In this document: in pieces, positions 20,097-29,678 of the stretch
Numbering within the stretch: the first letter of the stretch is position 1
Layout of the letters: each line of letters starts with the position of its first letter
Source: an uncultured Neomegalonema sp.
GTDB taxonomy: Bacteria > Pseudomonadota > Alphaproteobacteria > Rhodobacterales > Rhodobacteraceae
Assembly (NCBI GenBank): GCA_938008165.1
Contig: CALLLP010000025.1
Location: forward strand, 54,222 to 118,221
DNA: 64,000 bases
Reading direction: 5' to 3'
Notes under the pieces: generated by a model
What the model saw: only the letters and a program-made list of their open reading frames with translations
What the model was told of the DNA's origin: nothing
The model's database searches: none
Translations under genes and position numbers: made by a program

Positions 20097-20380
20097 TGCC
20101 CGCCTATTGGATCGCCCATGTCGAGGTTACGGACCCGGACGCCTATGGAAAATACGCCGAGCTTGCCGGGCCTGCCATTCATAAATACGGGGGCAAATTC
20201 CTCGCGCGGGCGGGGCGCTATGTGCAATTTGAGGGCAATGATCGGGCACGAAATGTTGTGGTCGAGTTTGCCTCGGTCGAGGCGGCGGTGGAATGCTATC
20301 ATTCGCCGGAATACAGCGAGGCCCGGTCCCATGCCGAGGGCGCATCGGTGCGCGATTTGATGGTTGTCGACGGTGTCTGA
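20096..20380 (+). CDS. DUF1330 domain protein
   Basis: The 94-residue protein has the DUF1330 pattern: YWIAHVEVTDPDAYGKYAE, then GGKFLARAGRYVQFEG, then VVVEFASVEAAVECYHSPEY. This is a small dimeric alpha/beta (ferredoxin-like) fold of unknown function. Its ATG overlaps the alaS TGA (TGATG), and the next gene starts inside its 3' end, so all three may be co-translated. Confidence 0.9.
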   Translation: MPAYWIAHVEVTDPDAYGKYAELAGPAIHKYGGKFLARAGRYVQFEGNDRARNVVVEFASVEAAVECYHSPEYSEARSHAEGASVRDLMVVDGV

Positions 20381-21425
20381 TACCATCTGGGCCAAATCGC
20401 CCGATGCGCTCCACCGGCGTGGTCAGACATCGCTGGAAACGCCGCTTGAGTCGCTGGATGGTTATCTCACCCCGGCGGACAGGTTCTTCGTGTGTAATGT
20501 CACCGAAACCCAGCGGATCGACCCGGCGACTTATCGGTTGGAAATCCACGGTGATGCGGTGGCCGAGCCTGTTACGCTGACCCTTGAACACTTGGCGGCC
20601 ATGCCGCGCCATACCGTGCGCAGTTATCTGGAATGTGCGGGCAACCAGCGCAAGCTGTTCGGTGCCTTGCAAGGCCAGTATGTCGAGCGGACCGAGGGTG
20701 GCGAGGATGTACCATGGGTTCTGGGCGGGGTTGGCATGGCGGAATGGTCGGGGCCACGCCTGCGCGATGTGCTGGCCTTGGCCGGGCCGTGCGAGACGAT
20801 GCGCTGGGTCGCGCCGTTGGGTCTTGATATCGATAATCCCGAATGCCCCATCGAAATCCCGATGCCGGTCGAGAAAGCGCTGCACGAGGATACGATCCTC
20901 GCCCTGACGATGAACGGGGCGCCTCTGCCTGCCGATCATGGATTTCCGGTGCGCGCCATCGTGCCGGGATGGATCGGGACGTATTCGGTGAAATGGGTCG
21001 GTCGGATCACGGCTTCGGCGCAGGAAATTCGCAATTACCGCACGGATGAATACTATGTCATCGATGGGGTGACCGTCACGCGCCAGAATGTGAAATCGTC
21101 TCTGGCACTGCCGTTTCCGGCCACGATGGGGCCGGGGCCGAAGCGGATTCACGGCTATGCGCGGTCGCCCGATCGCCCCATGCGCAGCGTGGAGTGGAGC
21201 GCGAATGGGGGGCAGAGTTGGCAGTCGGCGGATATCATTTCGCCGAACGAGCCATATGGCTGGGTGCGGTTTGCCTTTGCGTGGACCGCCACTCCCGGAG
21301 AGCATAGCCTCATGACCCGCGCCACCGATGAGGCGGGCGAGACGCAGCCCGTTACTTGCCCGTTCAACCCCGGCACGCTGCTGTTCAATGCGATTATTGC
21401 GCATCCGGTGACGGTGGCGGCCTGA
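20364..21425 (+). CDS. Sulfite-oxidase-family molybdopterin enzyme
   Basis: The 353-residue protein has the molybdopterin-binding fold with the molybdenum-ligating cysteine in SYLECAGNQRKLF (near residue 93). The segment PADHGFPVRAIVPGWIGTYSVKWVGRI follows, and a C-terminal Mo-co dimerization domain (about 235-350) contains VEWSANGGQSW. No signal peptide or heme motif is visible, so electron acceptor and location are uncertain. The start is TTG 20364 or GTG 20373; both lie within the DUF1330 gene. Sulfite, sulfoxide or another oxo-anion are possible substrates. Confidence 0.82.
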   Translation: MSTVSDTIWAKSPDALHRRGQTSLETPLESLDGYLTPADRFFVCNVTETQRIDPATYRLEIHGDAVAEPVTLTLEHLAAMPRHTVRSYLECAGNQRKLFGALQGQYVERTEGGEDVPWVLGGVGMAEWSGPRLRDVLALAGPCETMRWVAPLGLDIDNPECPIEIPMPVEKALHEDTILALTMNGAPLPADHGFPVRAIVPGWIGTYSVKWVGRITASAQEIRNYRTDEYYVIDGVTVTRQNVKSSLALPFPATMGPGPKRIHGYARSPDRPMRSVEWSANGGQSWQSADIISPNEPYGWVRFAFAWTATPGEHSLMTRATDEAGETQPVTCPFNPGTLLFNAIIAHPVTVAA

Positions 21426-22275
21426 GCAGGGCACGCAGCGTTTCAGCGGTTGACGTGTCGATGCGCCCCGTCTTTGCCGCCAGATCGACGCTGCGCAGGG
21501 CGTGGGTGCGGTAGAAGGCATCGGCTTCGGGATTGTGGGATAGCGCGGCCAGATGTGCCCGGATCGAGCCGGTATCCCCGCGCGAGATCGGCCCCGGCAT
21601 CGTTTCGGCGATGCCGCCACGGTCGATCGTTTCGAGGGTCGTGCGGGTCATTGGCAGGATTGCGGCCAGAACATCGCGCTCGCTCGCGCCCCAGAGGCTC
21701 CAGATCGCGGCGATTTCGGCCAGCATGCCATGGATGAACCCCGCCCCGTATCCTGCGCTGGCGTGATAGAGCGCGCGCTTTCCGGGGGGCAAGCGGTTAA
21801 GGCGGCAGCCGAGGGCATCGACCATCCTCTCCAATGTATCCGATAGCGGTGGCTTGGCTTCGACCGTGATCGTGCATCCGGTCAGCGGTGTTTCGCCTGT
21901 GCCGGAAAAGCCCTGAAGGGGATGAAAGCCGCCTGTCATCGCGCCCGCTTCGGCGGCGGGGGCGAGGGCGTCGATCTCGGTTGCACCGGAGCAATGCACG
22001 AGCGCCTGATCCGCGCGCCAGTCGAGGGATTGGGCCACGGGCGCAATGGCGTCATCGGGGACGGTGAGAAAGATGAGAGAGCAAGTATCGGCGAGCGCTT
22101 GGGCCGACATCGCCTCGCATTCGGGCAGGGAAGCGGCCAGATCGGCGGCGGCGCGGGGCGTGCGATTGGCGATCGCCGCGATGCCGTAGCCTGCCCCGGT
22201 CAAGGCCGTGCCCAGCCCCCGCGCTACGCGACCGGCCCCGATAAAGCCGATGCGATGCGCAGGGGTCTCGGTCAT
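21394..22275 (-). CDS. DUF2520 protein with Rossmann NAD(P)-binding domain
   Basis: The 293-residue protein starts MTETPAHRIGFIGAGRVARG; the GxGxxG nucleotide-binding loop is at residues 10-15. The C-terminal DUF2520 helical domain (about 130-260) contains GGFHPLQGFSG and YHASAGYGAGFIHGML. The family resembles ketopantoate and beta-hydroxyacid dehydrogenases, but its substrate is not established. ATG 22275 is one base past the icd stop, so it is translated from the icd message. Its 3' end runs 32 bases into the opposing gene's end. Confidence 0.85.
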   Translation of the reverse strand: MTETPAHRIGFIGAGRVARGLGTALTGAGYGIAAIANRTPRAAADLAASLPECEAMSAQALADTCSLIFLTVPDDAIAPVAQSLDWRADQALVHCSGATEIDALAPAAEAGAMTGGFHPLQGFSGTGETPLTGCTITVEAKPPLSDTLERMVDALGCRLNRLPPGKRALYHASAGYGAGFIHGMLAEIAAIWSLWGASERDVLAAILPMTRTTLETIDRGGIAETMPGPISRGDTGSIRAHLAALSHNPEADAFYRTHALRSVDLAAKTGRIDTSTAETLRALLRPPPSPDAQ

Positions 22276-22276
22276 C

Positions 22277-23488
22277 TTAGCCGAGGGCCTTGTTGAGGTT
22301 TTCATCGACCTTGTCGAGGAAGCCCATCGTGGTCAGCCATTTCTGATCCGGCCCGACGAGGAGGGCGAGATCCTTGGTCATATCGCCGCTTTCGACCGTC
22401 TCGACGCAGGTTTTTTCCAGCGTGGCGGCGAAGGTCGCGAGCGCCTCGTTGCCGTCTAGCTTGGCGCGATGCTTGAGGCCGCCGGTCCACGCGAAGATCG
22501 AGGCGATGGAGTTCGTCGAGGTCTCCTTGCCGTCCTGATGCTGGCGATAATGGCGGGTGACGGTGCCGTGGGCGGCTTCGGCTTCGACGATCTTGCCATC
22601 CGGGGTCATCAATTGCGAGGTCATCAGGCCGAGAGAGCCAAAGCCCTGCGCGACCGTATCGGACTGCACATCGCCATCGTAGTTTTTGCATGCCCAGACA
22701 TAGCCGCCCGACCATTTCATCGCGCAGGCGACCATGTCGTCGATCAGGCGATGTTCGTAGGTGATGCCAGCCTTTTTGAAATCGGCTTCGAATTCCTCTT
22801 CATACACCTTCTGGAACAGATCCTTGAAGCGCCCGTCATAGGCTTTGAGAATCGTGTTCTTGGTCGAGAGATAGACGGGCCAGCCGCGATTGAGACCGTA
22901 ATTCATCGATGCGCGGGCAAAGTCGAGGATCGACTGGTCGAGGTTGTACATGCCCATTGCGATCCCGGAGGAGGGGGCGTCAAACATCTCATGCTCGATG
23001 GTTTCGCCGTTTTCTCCGACGAATTTGATCGACAGCTTGCCCTTGCCGGGGAACAGGAAATCGGTGGCGCGGTACTGGTCGCCGAAGGCATGGCGGCCAA
23101 CGACGATGGGCTGTGTCCAGCCGGGCACGAGACGCGGCACATTGGAGCAGATGATCGGCTCGCGGAAGATAACGCCGCCCAGAATGTTGCGGATCGTGCC
23201 GTTCGGCGAGCGATACATGCGCTTGAGGCCGAATTCCTCGACGCGCTGCTCATCGGGGGTGATGGTCGCGCATTTGACGCCGACACCGTATTTCTTGATT
23301 GCCTCTGCCGCATCGACGGTGATCTGGTCATCCGTCTCGTCGCGTGCCTCGATACCCAGATCATAGTATTTCAGATCGATGTCGAGATAGGGCAGGATCA
23401 GCTTCTGCTTGATGAAATCCCAGATAATGCGGGTCATCTCGTCGCCATCGAGTTCGACGACCGGATTCTCGACCTTGATCTTGCTCAT
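22277..23488 (-). CDS. icd: NADP-dependent isocitrate dehydrogenase
   Basis: This 403-residue homodimeric enzyme oxidises isocitrate to 2-oxoglutarate. It is the eukaryote-like type common in alphaproteobacteria, starting [20 protein letters not shown]. Substrate residues lie in [21 protein letters not shown]. The segment [29 protein letters not shown] is the NADP- and metal-binding signature. The ATG at 23488 has AGGACTC upstream (weak). It heads a two-gene leftward unit with the DUF2520 gene. Confidence 0.96.
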   Translation of the reverse strand: MSKIKVENPVVELDGDEMTRIIWDFIKQKLILPYLDIDLKYYDLGIEARDETDDQITVDAAEAIKKYGVGVKCATITPDEQRVEEFGLKRMYRSPNGTIRNILGGVIFREPIICSNVPRLVPGWTQPIVVGRHAFGDQYRATDFLFPGKGKLSIKFVGENGETIEHEMFDAPSSGIAMGMYNLDQSILDFARASMNYGLNRGWPVYLSTKNTILKAYDGRFKDLFQKVYEEEFEADFKKAGITYEHRLIDDMVACAMKWSGGYVWACKNYDGDVQSDTVAQGFGSLGLMTSQLMTPDGKIVEAEAAHGTVTRHYRQHQDGKETSTNSIASIFAWTGGLKHRAKLDGNEALATFAATLEKTCVETVESGDMTKDLALLVGPDQKWLTTMGFLDKVDENLNKALG

Positions 23489-23685
23489 GGAGTCCTCTGT
23501 GTCAGGGTTGCGCAATCGAGCGCGTGATAGGGGGAATCTTTCGCGGCGCACAATAGGCAGAAGGTTTGCATGCGGCAAGGGGCGCGTAGGGATGGAATGA
23601 TCGTCGTGACAAACCGGATTTAAAGCCTTTTGCGCTTTGATGCCCGTTGAGATTGATCGCTTGTTTGCCCGATGGAGAATCCCGA

Positions 23686-26055
23686 ATGGCCTCTCGCTCT
23701 GTACTGCGTAGTCTGATGACAGGGGCCGCGATAGCCTCATTATCCACGGCTGCGGTGGCCGAAGGATGGAACAGCTTGATCGTCTTCGGGGGTCGGGATT
23801 ACGATTCCGGTCAATATGTCAGTGCCGAAGCAGTGTTCGCGGATGATGATGCCGAGATTGGCGATGGTCGAAATCGCTCGACCAATCTGGCCGCTGGCGG
23901 TGGGCGGGAGCGTGTTATCTCGCAGCGTGTCTCGGATGCGTTGGGGTTTGGCGCGTCAAATCCATCGCAGCCTCAAAGCTTTGGCGACCTGCCCACGCCT
24001 GCGGATGGCTGGAATTATGCTTCCATCTTTTATTCCAGCGACGATATTCTCGAGTCGATCACCGGCACGGCGCGGACCGGAACCATCAATTTTCGCGATG
24101 CCGATGGCGCCACCGTCTCGGTAGCGGGCCGGACGCGCCCCGGATTGCTGAATGACCCGGATCGGCGCGATGACGCTTGGGGGGCGCTGGTTCTGGTCGG
24201 CAGTGCTCAACGCGACTTGCGCAGCACGGCGGATATCGACCGCAATCTCGATGGCACGGTGGATATCTACAGCAGCCGGATCGTCCTGACCCCGACGGAG
24301 CGCGATTTCATCGCGACCAATGCGTCTGGCAACATCGTTACGGGTGTGAGGGCGCTGACGGATGCCGGAGCGGGGTTGGTGGTCGTATCAAATGCCTATG
24401 ATGTCGGGATGATTCCCGAGGTCGGGGGCGATAACGATCTTCTGCCCGAAGCGGATGCCATTTTGGTAATCCGCGAAACCGAGGCCGCCAATTCCGAGGC
24501 CGCCGCCCAGAACGCCGAGACGATTTCGGTCGCGGCGCAGGCCACGGCCCTCGCGGCGGAGGTGCAGCGCGATACGATTGCGGTACAGCTTCAAACCGCC
24601 GTCAATGATGGGTCTGACCCGGCTTTGATCGCGACGCTGACACAACAACTGGATGTCGCGGAAACGAATGTGGTGAGCGCCAATGCGCAATCCGACGCTC
24701 TGGCCGTCACGGCGCAGGAGGCCCGCGCGGAGGCGGATCGCCTCGCTCTGTCGCCGTTCGAGATTGCGCTGCGGCCTCAACTCGATGCCGCGATTGCCGA
24801 TCCCGACTTGATCGGATCGACGCGCACCGCCGCCACCGATGCCTATAACGCGGATCTGGTTCAGGCCCTGCGCGGTGTGGATGGAAACGTATTGCTCATC
24901 GATCAGCGCGCGCTGTTCGATGCGGTCATCGCCGATCCCGCCCGCTTTGGATTGAGCGCCGAATTCGAACAGGCGAATGATTGCGTGTCGTCGAGCGTTT
25001 TGTATCCCTGTAACGATGTGGGCGGATCGGTTGAAGATCTGTTGTTTGTCGATGGTCTCTTGTTGACGGAAACCGGGCATCGACTGGCCGCCGATCAGAT
25101 CACCGCGCTGGTTACGGCCCCGGCGGCCCTATCGGGTATTCCGACCATCGGTATTTCGGCGGGTCGGGGGATTTCGGATGTTGCGCGCGATCAGGTCTCG
25201 CGTGAGCAGACATGGAAAGAGGGCATCTCGCCCTTTATCGCTGGCGTTGCATCCCGCGTGCAGCTCAATCAATCGGGTGGGTTTCCGCAGCATGATGCGG
25301 GTTTTTACTCGGGCGTGGGGGGCATGAAATACGTCCTGCCCAACGGCCTCGCCTTCGGGGTTGCGATTGGATATCAGAAAGTCACCGCCCCCGGCGATAA
25401 TTCCGCGATCGAATATGATGGCGATGCAATGTTCGGAACGGCCTTTGCCGGGATCAATAGCGGCCCGGTCTTCGGCAATCTGACGGCGACTTTCGGCACA
25501 GTGGATTACGGCGATGTCAGCCGCGTATCCAATATCGGCGCGGCGCAGATTCGCAATACGGGCGATACGCAGGGCACCGTGCGCGGGGTGACGGCGGAGG
25601 CGGGCTTGCGGCTTGTCGAATACGATATCCTGCGTTTTGGCCCGCTCGCCAATTTCTCGCATTGGCGGTCTGAGGTGGATGGCTATGCCGAGAATGGCTG
25701 GGAGGCCACGGCGGTCAGCACCGGCGATCTGGAATCCACTTCGACCCGCGCCGGGCTTGGCGTCTTTATGGAAGCGGGCAGCATGATGGACGGTCAGGGA
25801 TCGGTCTTTCGGGTCAAGGCGCTCTATGGCCATGAGTTCGGCGACGATACCGAAACCGCTAGCGTGACACCGCTGGGCGCGAATTCGGTGGGCAGTTTCT
25901 CGACGCAGGTACGCGGGGTCGAGGATGCGCCGCTGGAATTCGGTGCGGAGGTCGTGCTGGGCTATGGTGGCGTCCTGACGACCTTTGGTTATGACGGCAT
26001 TCTGGGCGATGTCAGCGATCATCGCTTTCGAATTGGGGCGAGTATGCCGCTCTGA
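23686..26055 (+). CDS. GDSL-esterase-like autotransporter with degenerate catalytic motifs
   Basis: The 789-residue protein starts at ATG 23686 (GGAG 8 bases upstream). A signal peptide ends near Ala25. The passenger follows the GDSL/SGNH autotransporter plan, but block I reads [12 protein letters not shown] instead of FGDSLSDTG and the GxND block reads VGSAQRDL. The last block reads [12 protein letters not shown], with Leu459 where catalytic His is expected. An Ala/Glu-rich helical insert spans about residues 264-355. The C-terminal about 280 residues form an autotransporter beta-barrel ending FRIGASMPL. It is probably surface-exposed and likely not an esterase. Confidence 0.85.
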   Translation: MASRSVLRSLMTGAAIASLSTAAVAEGWNSLIVFGGRDYDSGQYVSAEAVFADDDAEIGDGRNRSTNLAAGGGRERVISQRVSDALGFGASNPSQPQSFGDLPTPADGWNYASIFYSSDDILESITGTARTGTINFRDADGATVSVAGRTRPGLLNDPDRRDDAWGALVLVGSAQRDLRSTADIDRNLDGTVDIYSSRIVLTPTERDFIATNASGNIVTGVRALTDAGAGLVVVSNAYDVGMIPEVGGDNDLLPEADAILVIRETEAANSEAAAQNAETISVAAQATALAAEVQRDTIAVQLQTAVNDGSDPALIATLTQQLDVAETNVVSANAQSDALAVTAQEARAEADRLALSPFEIALRPQLDAAIADPDLIGSTRTAATDAYNADLVQALRGVDGNVLLIDQRALFDAVIADPARFGLSAEFEQANDCVSSSVLYPCNDVGGSVEDLLFVDGLLLTETGHRLAADQITALVTAPAALSGIPTIGISAGRGISDVARDQVSREQTWKEGISPFIAGVASRVQLNQSGGFPQHDAGFYSGVGGMKYVLPNGLAFGVAIGYQKVTAPGDNSAIEYDGDAMFGTAFAGINSGPVFGNLTATFGTVDYGDVSRVSNIGAAQIRNTGDTQGTVRGVTAEAGLRLVEYDILRFGPLANFSHWRSEVDGYAENGWEATAVSTGDLESTSTRAGLGVFMEAGSMMDGQGSVFRVKALYGHEFGDDTETASVTPLGANSVGSFSTQVRGVEDAPLEFGAEVVLGYGGVLTTFGYDGILGDVSDHRFRIGASMPL

Positions 26056-26117
26056 TACCGCTTTCCCCGCCGGGATTTTCCTGCCATGCAACGCGGGAAT
26101 GACGGTGGGAGCGGGAC

Positions 26118-26948
26118 GTGGCCATTCAAAAGCGATTGCGGCGCATGAGAATGATGATGCAAACCGCGCTGGGCCTTGGCTCGCGCGGTTTCTTCATGCC
26201 GTATCGCTACGCGGCATCGGCCCGGCCCGCCACCGGCTATCCGGAGATCGAGGCGCGGTTTGAGGGGGCGCGAGAGGGCTTTGCCGCCATTCTGGATCAT
26301 GCGGCTGCCCTGCGCCCGGTCTTTGAGGGATTCATGGGACCACCCCCCGCTCCGCGCTGGGATCAAAGCTGGTTCCCGACCGTCGATGCCGCCATCGCCT
26401 GCGCGATTGTCGATGAAGCGCGTCCGGCGCGGATTATCGAGGTTGGCTCTGGCCATTCCACCCGTTTTCTGGCGCGCATGGCGGGCGAGGGGGTTGTCAC
26501 CTGCATCGATCCGGCCCCCCGCGCGGCATTGGACGGGTTGCCGGTACGCTGGGAACGGGCGCTGCTATCGGAGGCGCATTTGCCTTTATTCGATGGGCTG
26601 GATGCGGGGGATGTGGCCTTTTTCGATTCCAGCCATCTGTTATGGCCCGGTCTGGATGTGGATTTGATCGTCAATCGCATCCTGCCACGCCTCGCCCCCG
26701 GTGTGCGGGTGCATATCCATGATATTTTCTTGCCTGATCCCTATCCGGAGGATTGGGCATGGCGGGGCTATACCGAGCAAAATGGCTTGGGCGGCTGGCT
26801 GCTGGGCGGGGCCTTTACGCCGCTTTTCGCGAGCCGATATGCCGTGACGCGGATGGCCGCGCTGTCGCATTCGGCGGTCAGGGGCCTGCCGCGTCATCCA
26901 CAGGGCCTCGACACGAGCCTCTGGATGGTGAAAAACGCGGTCCCATGA
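26118..26948 (+). CDS. Class I SAM-dependent methyltransferase-like protein
   Basis: The 276-residue protein starts from GTG 26118. Residues about 105-120 read RIIEVGSGHSTRFLARMAGE, a Rossmann motif I for S-adenosylmethionine. VTCIDPAPR follows as the acidic end of strand 2, and VAFFDSSHLLWPGLDVD as a motif IV-like region. HIHDIFLPDPYPEDWAWRGYTEQN is conserved in methyltransferases that follow glycan or lipid loci. The substrate is unknown. Its stop overlaps the ATG of trmJ by four bases. Confidence 0.7.
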   Translation: MAIQKRLRRMRMMMQTALGLGSRGFFMPYRYAASARPATGYPEIEARFEGAREGFAAILDHAAALRPVFEGFMGPPPAPRWDQSWFPTVDAAIACAIVDEARPARIIEVGSGHSTRFLARMAGEGVVTCIDPAPRAALDGLPVRWERALLSEAHLPLFDGLDAGDVAFFDSSHLLWPGLDVDLIVNRILPRLAPGVRVHIHDIFLPDPYPEDWAWRGYTEQNGLGGWLLGGAFTPLFASRYAVTRMAALSHSAVRGLPRHPQGLDTSLWMVKNAVP

Positions 26949-27691
26949 ATACGACATTCCCTCGCATCGTCCTTGTAGAGCCGCAGATGGGCGAGAATAT
27001 CGGCGCAGCGGCGCGCGGCATGTGGAATTTCGGGCTGGAGGATATGGCCGTCGTCGCCCCCCGTGATGGCTGGCCCAGCGACCCCGCCATCGCCATGGCC
27101 GCCGGGGCGACGCATGTGCTGGAGAATGCCCATCTATGCGCCACGACCCGCGAAGCCGTCGCCGATTGCACCCATGTCTATGCCACTACTGCCCGTCCGC
27201 GTGGCATGACCAAGCGCGTCGTCACGCCGAGGCAGGCCGCCGCCGAGATGCAGCAGCGCGCCGCGCAGGGCGAGCGCGTTGCCGTGCTGTTCGGGCGCGA
27301 GCGATCGGGGCTTGGGACCGAGGATATCGTCCTCTCCAACACGATCATCACCTCCCCGGTCAATCCCGCTTTCGCCTCGCTGAACCTCGCTCAATGCGTG
27401 CTTCTGGTCGCCTATGAATGGATGTTGGCGGCGGATGAGACCCCGCCGGTCACCTATGACCCTGGCAAGGGCGGCGCGGCGGAGCGCGAACAGGTCGAGG
27501 CATTGCTCGATTTCGTCGAGGGTGAGCTGGAAGATACAGGCTTTTTCTGGCCGTCGGAAAAAGCCCCAACGATGAAGGCCGCCCTGCGCAATCTCTATCA
27601 CCGGGCGCCGTTGACGGGCGCGGATGTCGGTATCCTATGGGGCACATTCCGCGCGCTGGTCGGTAAACGTCGAAGCGGAAAGCAGGGTTGA
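26945..27691 (+). CDS. trmJ: tRNA (Cm32/Um32) 2'-O-methyltransferase, TrmJ/LasT type
   Basis: The 248-residue SPOUT-knot enzyme methylates the ribose of nucleotide 32 in tRNA anticodon loops. The family motifs are RIVLVEPQMGENIGAAARGMWNFG at the N-terminus (the 2'-O-MTase motif 1), LFGRERSGLGTEDI near residue 120 and NPAFASLNLAQCVLL, the knot that binds SAM. It starts at ATG 26945 inside the preceding stop. A hairpin is centred on its stop codon. Confidence 0.9.
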   Translation: MNTTFPRIVLVEPQMGENIGAAARGMWNFGLEDMAVVAPRDGWPSDPAIAMAAGATHVLENAHLCATTREAVADCTHVYATTARPRGMTKRVVTPRQAAAEMQQRAAQGERVAVLFGRERSGLGTEDIVLSNTIITSPVNPAFASLNLAQCVLLVAYEWMLAADETPPVTYDPGKGGAAEREQVEALLDFVEGELEDTGFFWPSEKAPTMKAALRNLYHRAPLTGADVGILWGTFRALVGKRRSGKQG

Positions 27692-27700
27692 GACCCTGCT
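27681..27700 (+). terminator. Hairpin overlapping the trmJ stop codon
   Basis: AGCAGGGT (27681-27688) pairs perfectly with ACCCTGCT (27693-27700). The loop TGAG contains the stop codon itself. There is no T tract, so its role in termination is uncertain. Confidence 0.45.
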
Positions 27701-27914
27701 AACAATGCGGTCAACGGTCTTCAAATTATCGTTTCCTACACCAAAAGATGCGCCTTTCGGTATATCGATGACCTGCATCACAGCAGCGGTTTGAATCTCG
27801 TGTATGGCCAAGGGGGGCAGAGAGTGACAAGCCTGATCCAGAGGGTTGCCAATGGCTGTCTGCGATACATCGTGTAACGATATATGAAATATTTAAGGTC
27901 CGTATTCCGCGGGC

Positions 27915-29678
27915 ATGAAGTCAGGTGCAATCGTTATGAATAATCCCGCACTCCGGCGTGGACGAGAAGAATTCCGGTCGGCGTTTTGGTCGGCACGGGG
28001 GCTTTTCGTCGTCGCGGCGGTGATGAGTTTTTTCGTGAACCTGCTGATGCTGACCGGCCCGCTTTTCATGCTTCAGGTCTATGACCGGGTATTGGCCAGC
28101 GGCAGTTTGCCGACATTGCAGGCCCTGATCCTGCTGGTCGCAGGTTTGTTTATCGTGATGGCATTGCTCGATTTTCTGCGGGGGCGCATCCTCGCCCATG
28201 CGGGTGCGCGGTTTCAGGCACTGCTCGATGGTCGCGTCTTTGAGGGGACGATGCGCGTCGCCTTGATCCCCGAAGAGCGCGCCCGCCCCGCCATGGCCCT
28301 GCGCGATCTGGAATCGATCCAGCAATTCCTGTCCGGTCCCGCCCCTTATGCCTTCTTCGATGCGCCGTGGACGCCGATCTATATCGCGGTAATTTTTGCC
28401 CTGCATCCGATCATGGGCTGGTTCGCGGTGGGCGCGGCGATCCTTTTGTTCATTGTGGCGCTGTTGAATCAGATCACGACACTCAAGCCTGAAACCGAAT
28501 CGCGCAAGGCGACGGCTCTGGCCGAGAAATACGCCGAATCGGTGCGGCGCGAGGCCGAAACGGTGCGTGCATTGGGCATGATCGGCACGACGACGGCGCA
28601 ATGGGGCATGAAGCGCGGCGAGGCCCTCGAAGCGCAGATGCTCCATAGTGGACGGGCGGGCTTTTTTCAGGCGATGTCGAAATCCCTGCGCCTGTTCCTG
28701 CAATCGGCGATTCTCGCGGTTGGTGCATGGTTGGCGGTAAAAACCGAGATTTCCCCCGGTGCGATGATCGCCGGGTCTATCCTGATGGGCCGTGCCCTTG
28801 CCCCCATCGATCAGGCCATCGGCCAGTGGCGCATGTTCATTCGTGCGCGGCAGGCTTCCACATCCCTGCACCAGTTCTTCGCGACCGTGCCGGTTTCCGA
28901 GCCGAAAACGACCCTGCCCGACCCATCGGCACGCCTGACGGTCTCCGGTCTCGCCGTTGCCCCTCCCGGATCGCGGCAGCCCTTCGTTCGGGGTGTATCC
29001 TTCGATGTTCAGCCCGGCGAGGCGGTGGGCGTAATCGGGCCAAGCGCCTCGGGCAAATCGACCCTTGCCCGCGCCCTTGTGGGGATCTGGCCCGTCATGG
29101 CCGGAGAGGTGCGCCTCGACGGGGCGACGCTGGACCAGTGGTCAGAGGCGGATCTGGGCAAGTTGATCGGCTATCTGCCGCAGGATGTGGGCCTGTTCAA
29201 CGGCTCGATCGTGCGTAATATCGCCCGGCTGCGCGAGGATATCGACGAGCGCGACATCGTTCTGGCGGCGGAGCGCGCCGGGGCGCATGAGATGATCGTG
29301 AAACTCCCGGATGGCTACGATACCGAAATCGGCGAGGGCGGCGCACAGCTTTCGGGCGGCCAGCGGCAACGGATCGGCCTTGCCCGCGCCCTGTTCGGCG
29401 ATCCGCCGCTTCTGGTCTTTGATGAGCCGAATGCCAATCTCGATGCCGATGGCGAACAATCCCTGATCCACGCCATCCGTCAGGCCAAGGAGCGGGGCCG
29501 CGCCGTCATCGTCATGGCGCATCGCCCCAGTGCCATCGCCATCTGTGACCGATTGCTGGTGATGCGCGATGGCTCGCCGGTCGCCTTTGGGCCACGGGAC
29601 GAGATTCTCAAACAGACGACACGCAACAGCGGCGCGGTCCAACAAAGCGCCCGGCCCATTATCGGGAGTGTAGGATGA
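27915..29678 (+). CDS. Type I secretion ABC transporter (permease fused to ATPase)
   Basis: The protein is 587 residues from ATG 27915; ATG 27936 is an alternative. The N-terminal transmembrane domain (about 30-310) has VNLLMLTGPLFMLQVYDRVL, diagnostic of the PrtD/AprD/HlyB-like exporters without a peptidase domain. The nucleotide-binding domain has Walker A GPSASGKST near residue 375, signature LSGGQRQRIGLARA near 478 and Walker B PLLVFDEPN. It powers one-step export across both membranes with an HlyD adaptor and a TolC-type channel. The ATG of the adaptor overlaps its stop. No TolC or substrate gene is adjacent. Confidence 0.9.
   Translation: MKSGAIVMNNPALRRGREEFRSAFWSARGLFVVAAVMSFFVNLLMLTGPLFMLQVYDRVLASGSLPTLQALILLVAGLFIVMALLDFLRGRILAHAGARFQALLDGRVFEGTMRVALIPEERARPAMALRDLESIQQFLSGPAPYAFFDAPWTPIYIAVIFALHPIMGWFAVGAAILLFIVALLNQITTLKPETESRKATALAEKYAESVRREAETVRALGMIGTTTAQWGMKRGEALEAQMLHSGRAGFFQAMSKSLRLFLQSAILAVGAWLAVKTEISPGAMIAGSILMGRALAPIDQAIGQWRMFIRARQASTSLHQFFATVPVSEPKTTLPDPSARLTVSGLAVAPPGSRQPFVRGVSFDVQPGEAVGVIGPSASGKSTLARALVGIWPVMAGEVRLDGATLDQWSEADLGKLIGYLPQDVGLFNGSIVRNIARLREDIDERDIVLAAERAGAHEMIVKLPDGYDTEIGEGGAQLSGGQRQRIGLARALFGDPPLLVFDEPNANLDADGEQSLIHAIRQAKERGRAVIVMAHRPSAIAICDRLLVMRDGSPVAFGPRDEILKQTTRNSGAVQQSARPIIGSVG

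Noticed and set aside
22469..23527. Plus-strand open frame opposite icd
   Set aside because: icd is unmistakable on the minus strand; the frame is a shadow.
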